From: Spirochaetia bacterium
GTDB lineage: Bacteria; Spirochaetota; Spirochaetia; Treponematales; Treponemataceae
Assembly (NCBI GenBank): GCA_022768685.1
Contig: JALEPQ010000086.1
Coordinates: forward strand, 1 to 32,856
Reading direction: 5' to 3'
Length of the DNA: 32,856 nucleotides
The notes beneath the pieces were generated by a model. That model was not told the DNA's origin. It searched no databases and saw only the letters and a list, made by a program, of their open reading frames with translations. Below are positions 8,748 through 15,472 of the stretch, one piece after another (position 1 is the first letter of the stretch; each line of letters starts with the position of its first letter). Position numbers and translations under genes: made by a program.

Positions 8748-8776
8748 TTGAAAAAATTAATTTCAATGTGTATAGT
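8748..8776 (+). promoter_or_regulatory. Promoter of hprK-ptsH, probably leaderless
   Basis: TTGAAA (8748-8753), a 17-nt spacer and TATAGT (8771-8776). The ATG at 8783 begins 6 nt after the -10, exactly where transcription should start, and there is no ribosome site. It is back to back with the hpf promoter. Confidence 0.65.
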
Positions 8777-8782
8777 GTTTTT

Positions 8783-9772
8783 ATGTCTGATAAAAAAATC
8801 ACGGTATTAGATTTGCTTGATCTGGAACTGTCAGGTCATGATGCATTGAATTTAAAATGTATTGCAGGTCGCCGTGGATTACCAAGATCAATTACGGTTG
8901 CAGAAATAAATCGTCCCGGATTAGCCCTTTCTGGTTTCTATGAAAATTTTTCAAGTCAGAGAGTTCAGGTTTTTGGACGAGGTGAAGTCGCATATCTTCA
9001 GAAACTTCATAAAGAAAATAATATTGAATATATCCAGAAATTTTTTGCCAGTCAGATGCCATGTTGTATTTTTACATACAATCTTGAACCAACTGATGAT
9101 TTCCGTCTTATTGCAGAAGAGAACTGTATTCCATTGTTACAGACAGATCTTACTTCTGCAGAATTTTCGAACAGAATTATCCGTGTATTTTCAAATATCT
9201 TTGCCCCAAAGCAAACTCTTCATGGTGTTTTAGTAGAAGTCTACGGTATTGGTATTCTTTTAAGTGGACATTCTGGTGTAGGTAAAAGTGAAACTGCACT
9301 TGAACTGGTAGAACGTGGACATCGATTGGTTGCTGATGATATTATTGATATTAGATGTGTAAACGGTAACATTCTGCTGGGGCGGGGGGCAAATACTTTA
9401 ATCAGTCACCACATGGAAATACGTGGACTTGGAATTATTAATATTTCCCAACTATATGGGGTAGGTGCCATTCGTGATCAGAAAGAAGTTCAGTTGATTG
9501 TTGATTTATCTGACTGGGATTCAACAAAAGAATATGATAGATTAGGTACTGATCAAAAATATAGGGAACTCCTTGGTGTAAAAGTACCTGTTATTGAAAT
9601 TCCTGTTCGTCCAGGACGTAACCTGCCAATTATTATTGAAGCGGCAGCTATGAATGAACGTTTAAAGAATATGGGGTATAATTCTGCAAAGGACTTTAAC
9701 CAGAATGTTCTTAAATGGATTGAAACCGGGGATGCAAAAACAGCTTATAACGGAAATGATGATTCGTATTAA
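8783..9772 (+). CDS. hprK: HPr kinase/phosphorylase
   Basis: It phosphorylates HPr on Ser46 and reverses the reaction by phosphorolysis, linking carbon-energy status to regulation. The N-terminal domain (about 1-130) is followed by the kinase domain with the P-loop GHSGVGKSETALELVERGH near residue 158, the VADDIIDI segment, and the family signature EIRGLGIINISQLYGVGAIR near 210. The length of 329 residues is standard. A GTG at 8768 would add five residues but overlaps the -10 box, so the ATG at 8783 is preferred. It is followed 22 nt later by its substrate gene ptsH, an arrangement that supports both calls. Confidence 0.95.
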   Translation: MSDKKITVLDLLDLELSGHDALNLKCIAGRRGLPRSITVAEINRPGLALSGFYENFSSQRVQVFGRGEVAYLQKLHKENNIEYIQKFFASQMPCCIFTYNLEPTDDFRLIAEENCIPLLQTDLTSAEFSNRIIRVFSNIFAPKQTLHGVLVEVYGIGILLSGHSGVGKSETALELVERGHRLVADDIIDIRCVNGNILLGRGANTLISHHMEIRGLGIINISQLYGVGAIRDQKEVQLIVDLSDWDSTKEYDRLGTDQKYRELLGVKVPVIEIPVRPGRNLPIIIEAAAMNERLKNMGYNSAKDFNQNVLKWIETGDAKTAYNGNDDSY

Positions 9773-9794
9773 AATATAAATAGAGAGGATAAAA

Positions 9795-10061
9795 ATGGTT
9801 GAGAAAATCTTAACAGTATCAAACAGAGCAGGAATTCATGCTCGTCCGGCAGCAATTATTGCACAGACTTCAAATAAGTTTGAAAGTGAAATCACTATCA
9901 CTCGCGATGATACAACTGTAAATGCAAAATCTATTATGGGTGTAATCGCCATGGGTGCCGGTTATAATACTCAACTAACAATAAGAGCCGAAGGTTCAGA
10001 CGAATCAGAAGCAATTTCAGTAATAGAAGAATTATTCAACAGCCGATTCGAGGAAGAGTAA
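9795..10061 (+). CDS. ptsH: Phosphocarrier protein HPr
   Basis: This small phosphocarrier is phosphorylated on His15 by enzyme I and on Ser46 by HPr kinase. His15 lies in AGIHARPA and Ser46 in NAKSIMGVIAMGA, both at canonical positions, and the 88-residue length is exact for the family. Presence of the Ser46 motif together with hprK next door shows the regulatory serine pathway is intact. No enzyme I or sugar permease gene is in the window, so whether it feeds sugar uptake or only regulation cannot be told. The start has a GAGAGG ribosome site. A palindromic repeat that could terminate the transcript begins 2 nt after the stop. Confidence 0.96.
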   Translation: MVEKILTVSNRAGIHARPAAIIAQTSNKFESEITITRDDTTVNAKSIMGVIAMGAGYNTQLTIRAEGSDESEAISVIEELFNSRFEEE

Positions 10062-10063
10062 CT

Positions 10064-10093
10064 AAAAAGCGAGCAGTGCGAAGCTTTTTATGT
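10064..10093 (+). repeat. Palindromic repeat, copy 1 (terminator-like)
   Basis: AAAAAGC (10064-10070) pairs with GCTTTTT (10083-10089) around a loop containing GAGCAGTGCGAA, followed by ATGT. It matches copy 2 at 29 of 30 bases. As it directly follows ptsH and ends in five T residues it may also terminate hprK-ptsH. Confidence 0.7.
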
Positions 10094-10108
10094 TACGTCT
10101 AAATGGTA

Positions 10109-10125
10109 TAAACACGCAGTGTTTA
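10109..10125. repeat. Hairpin between the two repeat copies
   Basis: A perfect 7-bp stem TAAACAC / GTGTTTA with a 3-nt GCA loop, centred between the two copies of the palindromic repeat. Confidence 0.6.
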
Positions 10126-10139
10126 AACATACTTTAACA

Positions 10140-10169
10140 AAAAAGCGAGCAGTGCGCAGCTTTTTATGT
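10140..10169 (+). repeat. Palindromic repeat, copy 2
   Basis: Same 30-nt unit as at 10064-10093 with a single A-to-C difference in the loop (GAGCAGTGCGCA). It lies 50 nt upstream of the lexA start. Confidence 0.7.
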
Positions 10170-10218
10170 ACTTTATTACAATTTAATTTGCCACAAAAAT
10201 TTGCAGGAGGAAGCTTTT

Positions 10219-10830
10219 ATGAAAGAAATCACTGAAAGACAAAAAGAAGTATTAACATTTATCTCTGATTCTACAGAGGAAAATTCATATCCTCCTACAG
10301 TTCGCGAAATTGCTACACATTTTGATATTTCTATACGCGCTGTACAGGATCATATAACTGCCTTGCAAAAAAAAGGTTATCTTACACAAAGTCAGAAACG
10401 TTCCCGTTCCTTTAAGGTATTATCAGATGTCCGTAAAAAAGAACCAGAAATCTATATGGGTAAAATTCCAGTTCTGGGAACAGTTGCAGCTGGTAAGCCA
10501 TTGCTTTCTGAAGAAAATCTTGACGGGTATGTAAATCTTACAGAACCTTTTGTTCGCCCTGGAAAAAATTATTTTGCACTTCGTGTTCGTGGACAAAGTA
10601 TGGTAAATGCTGGAATTCTTGATGGAGATCTGGCAGTTGTAGAACAGGCACAGTCTGCAGTTGACGGGCAGATTATTGTTGCGGTTATAGATGATGCAAT
10701 TACATTAAAGCGTTACTACAAAGAAGCAGAACGTGTTCGTCTTCAGCCAGAAAATCCTGATTTCAAACCTATTTACTGTACAGATGTCAGAATTGTTGGA
10801 ATCCTTTCAAATATCGTAAGAACTTACTAA
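10219..10830 (+). CDS. lexA: LexA repressor, SOS regulator
   Basis: It represses DNA-damage genes and is inactivated by RecA-stimulated self-cleavage. Residues 1-65 form the winged helix (TERQKEVLTFISDSTEENSY, then TVREIATHFDIS). The C-terminal peptidase domain has the cleavage site Ala91-Gly92 in GTVAAGKP, the nucleophile Ser127 in RGQSMVNAG, and the general base Lys164 in ITLKRYY. The length of 203 residues is normal. A TTG at 10201 is in frame but the AGGAGG site sits after it, so the ATG at 10219 is used. It overlaps holA by one base (TAATG), implying translational coupling and SOS control of holA if lexA is autoregulated; no operator could be identified confidently. Confidence 0.95.
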   Translation: MKEITERQKEVLTFISDSTEENSYPPTVREIATHFDISIRAVQDHITALQKKGYLTQSQKRSRSFKVLSDVRKKEPEIYMGKIPVLGTVAAGKPLLSEENLDGYVNLTEPFVRPGKNYFALRVRGQSMVNAGILDGDLAVVEQAQSAVDGQIIVAVIDDAITLKRYYKEAERVRLQPENPDFKPIYCTDVRIVGILSNIVRTY

Positions 10831-11810
10831 TGGCAGCACCAGTTTATTTATATACAGGTCCGGAATTTGGAGAACGTAATCAGGCAGTTGATTCTGTAAA
10901 AACTGCCCTTAAAAAGAAATTCGGGGCTATTGATGAACATTTATTTTATTTAATTGAAACTCCTTTCAGTCAGGTAATGACAATTTTGCAGAGTGGAACT
11001 TTGTTTTCAGACGGTGTCTGCATTGTATGTAAAAATGCCGAATTGTTAAAAAAGAAAGATGATATACAGATGCTTTCTTCCTGGCTTGAATCAAAACCTG
11101 AAGAAAACAATGTATTGATTTTAATCTCTGATGAAATTTCTGTTGATGCAAAAGTGGATAAGTTAGTTCCTGCTTCAAATAAAAAGAAATTTTGGGAAAT
11201 GTTTGATGATAAAAAAGTTCCATGGCTTTTTGACTATTTCAGAAAAAATGGATACAGAATTGAAACAGAAGCTTGCGAATTAATTCTTGAGATGATTGAA
11301 AACAATACTCAGTCTTTAAAAAATGAATGTTCCAGATTTTTTATCCTCTTTCCAAAAGAACATGAAATTACAGTTGAAGATGTTGAGGCTGTTTTAACAC
11401 ATAATCGTGAAGAAAATGCATTTACACTTTTTAATCAAATAGCTGATAGTTCAGAAAGTGCAGAAAAAAGATTTGAAAATGGAATTTCAATTCTGCAGAA
11501 AATCCGCCTTTCAAATGAAAGTTCATCTGTAATGATTATTGCAGGACTTACATCATGCTTTAGAAAATTAATTGCATGGGAGACTGAAGGTGAAGCTGCA
11601 ATTCCAAGTAAATTAATGCAAAAGCAGTACAGAAAAGCTGCAAAAGTGTGGACAAAAGGACAAGCTACTGCAATTTTAGCTTTGATGGCAGCAACAGACA
11701 TGGAGATTCGTTCTAATGGAACTGTACTGGAAGATGTTCTTCTGCAGAAAATGCTTTATGAAATAATTATAAAAAAAGGTGCGCAGATTTCTGCAGCAGA
11801 CTACAATTAA
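10830..11810 (+). CDS. holA: DNA polymerase III subunit delta
   Basis: This is the clamp-loader subunit that opens the sliding clamp. The N-terminal segment PVYLYTGPEFGERNQAVDSV resembles the degenerate AAA+ start of delta. The middle shows GTLFSDGVCIVCKNAELLKK and the KVPWLFDYFRKNGYRI block, with the C-terminal helical collar including ENAFTLFNQIADSS and RLSNESSSVMIIAGLTSCFRKL. The length of 326 residues is typical; the Walker A is not intact, as expected for delta. The start codon shares its A with the lexA stop. The 3' end overlaps the convergent ydbC-like gene by 4 nt. Confidence 0.86.
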   Translation: MAAPVYLYTGPEFGERNQAVDSVKTALKKKFGAIDEHLFYLIETPFSQVMTILQSGTLFSDGVCIVCKNAELLKKKDDIQMLSSWLESKPEENNVLILISDEISVDAKVDKLVPASNKKKFWEMFDDKKVPWLFDYFRKNGYRIETEACELILEMIENNTQSLKNECSRFFILFPKEHEITVEDVEAVLTHNREENAFTLFNQIADSSESAEKRFENGISILQKIRLSNESSSVMIIAGLTSCFRKLIAWETEGEAAIPSKLMQKQYRKAAKVWTKGQATAILALMAATDMEIRSNGTVLEDVLLQKMLYEIIIKKGAQISAADYN

Positions 11811-12034
11811 TCCAGGGAAATTTCGTTTAAAAGTTTTTTTAATGCTTCAAGTTCTTCCTTAGAAAAAGTAGAACCTTTTCCCATTTTTGTATGATCAGGA
11901 GACCAGCTGCGTAAATCGTATTTTGCAGGTCTTCCACCCCAGGAAACAAGATTTAATTCCAGATTCCATCCGCCTTTTCCTTCAGCAACAGTACCTAGAT
12001 TTTTTACAATTTCAAAAGAAAAATCATCTGCCAT
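11807..12034 (-). CDS. YdbC/PC4-like single-stranded nucleic-acid-binding protein
   Basis: A 75-residue protein of the bacterial PC4 (p15 coactivator) family, which bind single-stranded DNA as dimers and are proposed to act in transcription or repair. Recognisable features are FEIVKNLGTVAEGKGGWNLE, LNLVSWGGRPAKYDLRSWSP and the ending MGKGSTFSKEELEALKKLL, close to the pattern of Lactococcus YdbC. The length matches. It reads convergently into holA and overlaps its stop. It has an intergenic space of 133 nt shared with the divergent lipoprotein gene. Role here is inferred from the family alone. Confidence 0.85.
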   Translation of the reverse strand: MADDFSFEIVKNLGTVAEGKGGWNLELNLVSWGGRPAKYDLRSWSPDHTKMGKGSTFSKEELEALKKLLNEISLD

Positions 12035-12066
12035 TTTTATACCTCTAAAAAATAAAAATAATTTTC

Positions 12067-12108
12067 CGATAATATAGGAAATAGTAGTTTTACCTGACTC
12101 TATTATCG
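12067..12108. promoter_or_regulatory. Inverted repeat in a divergent intergenic region
   Basis: CGATAATA (12067-12074) and TATTATCG (12101-12108) form a perfect 8-bp inverted repeat with a 26-nt spacer. The right arm abuts the -35 of the lipoprotein promoter, so it could be an operator or a transcript hairpin. Confidence 0.35.
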
Positions 12109-12137
12109 TTGTTACTATGGAAAAAATATAGTAAAAT
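12109..12137 (+). promoter_or_regulatory. Promoter of the lipoprotein-LysM pair
   Basis: TTGTTA (12109-12114), a 17-nt spacer and TAAAAT (12132-12137). Predicted start is near 12144, giving a leader of about 24 nt with AGAGGA before the ATG. Confidence 0.55.
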
Positions 12138-12167
12138 AATCTTATTAAAGTAAAAAAAGAGGATTCT

Positions 12168-13211
12168 ATGAAGAAAGTCTTAGTATGTATGCTCTCAGTT
12201 TTAGCTATTTTGGGGATTGTTTCTTGTAAGTCTAAACCTAAAGCTGAAGAAGTTGTGCCTGAAGCTCCTGTTGTAGAAGAACAGGCTCCTGTTGTTGAGG
12301 AAGAAGTTCCTCCTGTTGTAGAAGAAACTCAAGTTGATTATACAGATGTTTTAAATCAAATTGAAAATGCACGCTCTCTAGCTATTGAAGCTGGTGCAGA
12401 AGCAAAAGCTTCAGATCTGTTAAAAGAAATTGATGCTTTTTATGACAGTCTAAAAGAAAATGGTGATTTAGCAGCAAATGCAGATGAATTAATCAGACGC
12501 TATAAATCTCTGGCAAACTATATTAAAGCAAAGGATGCAAAAGAAAAAATTGATGCATTTGGTTTTGCTGGTGATGCTCAAAGAGAATATGATGCTGGTT
12601 CAGCAGCTTTGACAGTTGTAGAGAATACATATTCATCAGCAGCTCCTTTATCAGATGATGTTGCAAATGCTGCCGCTGAAGCTTATTCAAACTTTAATAA
12701 AGTTTTGATTATTGGATTTAAGAAAATTGCTTTACAGGAACGTGTGGCTGCATTTGATGCAAAGAAAAAAGCTGATAGTGTAAAAGCCGGTGTTTCAAGA
12801 AAAGAACAGTATGGTGAAGCTGCTGATAAATTCCAGAAGGCTGATGCTTTGTATGCAATGCAGAGTCCTGAAAAGGCATACGAAAATTACAAGACTGCTA
12901 AGGAAACATTTACAGCATTATTTAATGATGTTTCAGAAAAGAGGGCTGCTGCTCAGGCTGCAATTGAAGCTGCAAAACGCAAAGTTGCAGAAAGTGCTAA
13001 TTATGCAGAAGAAGCTGATGCAAAAGCTCCAATTACAGAAGCAGTAGAAGGAATTGAAGAAGAAGATGCAGTGCTTCTTGAAGAAACAACTTATGAAGAT
13101 CCTGATGCAGCTGTAATTCAGATTGATGCAACAATTGAAGGTCAGGAAGAGATTCTGGCATTACCTGAAGAATCAACAGAAGTAGAATCTTCTGAAGGTC
13201 AGGAGGAATAG
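12168..13211 (+). CDS. Coiled-coil lipoprotein of unknown function
   Basis: The signal peptide ends in LGIVSC, with the lipidated Cys at residue 20. A Pro-Glu-Val-rich linker follows (about 30-55, with PVVEE repeated), which could span part of the periplasm or peptidoglycan. The main body (about 60-290) is Ala/Glu/Lys-rich and helical, with TPR- or spectrin-like spacing (AADKFQKADALYAMQSPEKAYENYKTA). The C-terminal tail is strongly acidic. No named family is recognised. One nucleotide separates it from a LysM-like gene of similar helical design, so the two probably act together in the envelope, one anchored to the membrane and the other to peptidoglycan. The start has an AGAGGA ribosome site. 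Confidence 0.78.
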   Translation: MKKVLVCMLSVLAILGIVSCKSKPKAEEVVPEAPVVEEQAPVVEEEVPPVVEETQVDYTDVLNQIENARSLAIEAGAEAKASDLLKEIDAFYDSLKENGDLAANADELIRRYKSLANYIKAKDAKEKIDAFGFAGDAQREYDAGSAALTVVENTYSSAAPLSDDVANAAAEAYSNFNKVLIIGFKKIALQERVAAFDAKKKADSVKAGVSRKEQYGEAADKFQKADALYAMQSPEKAYENYKTAKETFTALFNDVSEKRAAAQAAIEAAKRKVAESANYAEEADAKAPITEAVEGIEEEDAVLLEETTYEDPDAAVIQIDATIEGQEEILALPEESTEVESSEGQEE

Positions 13212-13212
13212 A

Positions 13213-13902
13213 ATGAAAAAAGTTATTTCAGTTGTACTTACAGCTTTAGTCGCAGCTTCTTTGTTTGCAGTTAGTTATAAAAACAATACTTATCAGAAAT
13301 TAGCTGATGAATACACAAGAAAAGCAGAACAGGCACTTGATGCAGGTGCTTATGACGATGCTTATGAATATTCAAAAAAAGCAGAAGAAAATGCAGAACT
13401 TTCAAAAGCATATATAAAAATGATGATGGCTCGTTCCAATGCAGAAGACAGCATTAAACTTGCAAAAAATCAGCTTGCCTGGGCAGAAAAAATTGATGCA
13501 CCTCATACATTCCCAATGGCTTATACATCAGCTAAAGAAAATCTTGAAAATGCAGAAACAGCTTTTGCTGCAGAAGATTTTGAAAAAGCTGAAGTTTATG
13601 CAAATCAGTGTCTTGCAGCTTTGGATGGAGTTCGTGAAGTAACTCCGCTTCCAGAATATTATATCGTAAAACCATGGGCAGAAACAAAGGACTGTTACTG
13701 GAATATTTCAGGCCGTCCTTATATTTATAATAACCCTTTGTTGTGGGAAAACCTGTATCAGGCAAACAAAGGAAATATGCCTAAACCAGAAGATCCAAAT
13801 CTTATTCTTCCTGGAATGAAAATGAAAATTCCAAGCTTAACCGGTGAATACCGTTCTGGAACTTATAATCCTAAAAAAGAATATGAAACTTACGGAAACT
13901 AA
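13213..13902 (+). CDS. Secreted helical-repeat protein with C-terminal LysM-like domain
   Basis: A signal peptide (MKKVISVVLTALVAASLFA) with no lipobox cysteine suggests export. Residues about 25-140 are helical and TPR-like (YDDAYEYSKKAEENAELSKA, then FEKAEVYANQCLAALDGV). Residues about 148-208 match the LysM pattern: YYIVKPW, then CYWNISG, NPLLWENLYQAN, DPNLILPGMKMKIPS, including the usual Trp, the YxAN segment and the closing PGxxxxIP. LysM domains bind N-acetylglucosamine-containing glycans, so peptidoglycan attachment in the periplasm is likely. It begins 1 nt after the lipoprotein stop with an AGGAGGAA ribosome site inside that gene's end, showing an operon of two. A strong terminator follows at 13932-13979. 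Confidence 0.82.
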   Translation: MKKVISVVLTALVAASLFAVSYKNNTYQKLADEYTRKAEQALDAGAYDDAYEYSKKAEENAELSKAYIKMMMARSNAEDSIKLAKNQLAWAEKIDAPHTFPMAYTSAKENLENAETAFAAEDFEKAEVYANQCLAALDGVREVTPLPEYYIVKPWAETKDCYWNISGRPYIYNNPLLWENLYQANKGNMPKPEDPNLILPGMKMKIPSLTGEYRSGTYNPKKEYETYGN

Positions 13903-13931
13903 GTTTTATTATTTATAAGAAAATTTTGTTA

Positions 13932-13979
13932 AAAGGTGTCATTACTGGAGGTAAATCTGATAATGACACTTTTTTTTTA
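13932..13979 (+). terminator. Rho-independent terminator after the LysM gene
   Basis: GTGTCATTA (13937-13945) pairs with TAATGACAC (13962-13970), followed by nine T residues. The A-run before the stem gives a weaker T-run on the minus strand, so it may also serve the convergent Nudix gene, whose stop lies at its edge. Confidence 0.85.
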
Positions 13980-14543
13980 CTGATTATTTTTTTTGCAAAG
14001 ATACAAACAGAGTGCAGTCCCCATTAAACCATGAGGAAACTGTGGGGTTCCCATTCCTTCACAAACTTCCTGTTGTGGTATTTCAAGATAGTTTACAAAT
14101 TCATCATCATCAAGATGCTGAATACCTGTTGAAGTTAAGTCTTCTGCTAAAAAAACATGCAGATGGTTTGAAAAAAGGGCCGGATTAGGATTTACTGAAC
14201 CTAATTTAGTTAATTTGCCTGCTTTATATCCTGTTTCTTCTTCTAGTTCTCTTGCCGCAGCTATCTCCGGATTTTCTCCTTCATCAATTACACCACCTGG
14301 GAATTCTATACTTAAAGCTTTTTCTCCGTGTCGCCACTGTTTGACCATTAAAAAATTATTATTTTTTACAGGAATAACAATAACCCAGTCTCTGGCATCC
14401 ATTACATAATAGTCACCTTCAACTCCTGAGTAAGATTTGTTGTGATGTGCAATGACTTCAAAAACAATAGTTTTTAAAAGTGATTTTTTTCCATGTTCAG
14501 TCCATTTAAGTTTTTCATCATTTTCATCAAAATAATTTTTCAT
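13977..14543 (-). CDS. Nudix hydrolase, ADP-ribose pyrophosphatase-like
   Basis: It cleaves nucleoside diphosphates linked to another moiety; ADP-ribose or a sugar nucleotide is the likely substrate. The Nudix box GGVIDEGENPEIAAARELEEETGY matches GX5EX7REUXEEXGU with all catalytic Glu residues present, near residue 94. Upstream, the segments VMDARDWVIVIPVKNNNF and VKQWRHGEKALSIEFPGG match the ADP-ribose pyrophosphatase type (EFPGG before the box). The length of 188 residues is typical. The start ATG at 14543 has a modest AGGA. It is divergent from the kinase-like gene, and their -10 elements overlap at 14583-14589. Confidence 0.88.
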   Translation of the reverse strand: MKNYFDENDEKLKWTEHGKKSLLKTIVFEVIAHHNKSYSGVEGDYYVMDARDWVIVIPVKNNNFLMVKQWRHGEKALSIEFPGGVIDEGENPEIAAARELEEETGYKAGKLTKLGSVNPNPALFSNHLHVFLAEDLTSTGIQHLDDDEFVNYLEIPQQEVCEGMGTPQFPHGLMGTALCLYLCKKNNQ

Positions 14544-14559
14544 TTTTTTTCCTAATTTT

Positions 14560-14588
14560 TTGACAGATTTTTTTCTAGGATTTATTAT
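14560..14588 (+). promoter_or_regulatory. Promoter of the cytidylate-kinase-like gene
   Basis: A consensus TTGACA (14560-14565), a 17-nt spacer and TATTAT (14583-14588). A minus-strand TATAAT (14589-14584) for the Nudix gene overlaps the same -10. Confidence 0.7.
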
Positions 14589-14611
14589 ATAGGTCGGAGG
14601 CTTTGTGTTCT

Positions 14612-15430
14612 ATGGCAATTATTACACTTTCTAGACAAGTCGCAGCTCATGGTGATGAAGTTGCTGACGCTTTATCAAAAAAATTAGGCTACACATTTAT
14701 TACTCGTAAAGATATTGAAAAACGCATCATTAATTTAGGATTTCCAGAATCGAAACTTCCAAAGTATGATGAGCGTAAACCTGGATTTTTTGCATCCTTA
14801 ACAAAAGTCCGGGATGAATATCTTAATTATGCTCAATATGCAATCCTTGAGGCTGCAGAAAAGAAAAATGTGATTATTATTGGTCGTGGAGCTTTTTGTG
14901 TAATGCAGAATGTTCCAAACAACATTTCAGTTCGTCTTGTTGCAGATGAAAAAGTGAGAATTCAACGACTAAAAGAGGAATTTGACTGGGATAACAAAAA
15001 AGCAATGCAACGAATTGAAGAAAGTGATGCAAATCGTGCAGGCTTTCATTCAAGTTTTTACAACGTAAACATTGAAGATAATTCCCTTTATCATGCTGTT
15101 TTGAATACTGGCCTTTTTTCTATAGAGGAATGTGCAGATCTTATTGCTAAAATGGTAAAAGATAAAGTGAATGAAAAACAGGAAGAAGAAGGTAATAAAA
15201 TGATTGGGGAGCTTTTAAAGGCTCAAACAATAGTTAATAAACTTCATTTTGATTACCATCTGGGCATAGAATTTATGCACGCAACAATTGAAGATAATAC
15301 CGTAATTCTTCATGGAGTTTCAGATTCTCCTGCAATTGTTGAACAGGCTTTACAGATTATAAAATCAGAAATGACTGGTTATGAAGTTAAGTCTGCAGTA
15401 AGCATTGTTCATGATTTTAAGCAGTATTAA
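14612..15430 (+). CDS. Cytidylate-kinase-like protein with C-terminal BON-like domain
   Basis: Residues 1-190 resemble the cytidylate kinase-like (CMK2) family: ITLSRQ start, then a long alpha-helical middle, VIIIGRGAFCVMQNVPNNISVRLVA, the R-rich lid (RIQRLKEEFDWDNKKAMQRI, ANRAGFHSSFYNV), and a YHAVLNTGLFSIEECADLI end. The nucleotide loop reads SRQVAAHGDEVA, where relatives usually have a GSGG-type loop, so kinase activity is uncertain. Residues about 205-272 look like a BON domain (DNTVILHGVSDSPAIVEQAL, then MTGYEVKSAVSIV), a fold usually found in envelope or regulatory proteins. Start: GGAGG at 14596-14600 favours the ATG at 14612 over a TTG at 14603. pgsA follows but has its own promoter. 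Confidence 0.75.
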   Translation: MAIITLSRQVAAHGDEVADALSKKLGYTFITRKDIEKRIINLGFPESKLPKYDERKPGFFASLTKVRDEYLNYAQYAILEAAEKKNVIIIGRGAFCVMQNVPNNISVRLVADEKVRIQRLKEEFDWDNKKAMQRIEESDANRAGFHSSFYNVNIEDNSLYHAVLNTGLFSIEECADLIAKMVKDKVNEKQEEEGNKMIGELLKAQTIVNKLHFDYHLGIEFMHATIEDNTVILHGVSDSPAIVEQALQIIKSEMTGYEVKSAVSIVHDFKQY

Positions 15431-15434
15431 CAAC

Positions 15435-15463
15435 TTGACTTAAGCATTTGATTTTTCCATAAT
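15435..15463 (+). promoter_or_regulatory. Promoter of pgsA, nearly leaderless
   Basis: TTGACT (15435-15440), a 17-nt spacer and CATAAT (15458-15463). The ATG at 15473 starts 9 nt after the -10, leaving at most about 3 nt of leader and no ribosome site. Confidence 0.6.
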
Positions 15464-15472
15464 TGAAACACT

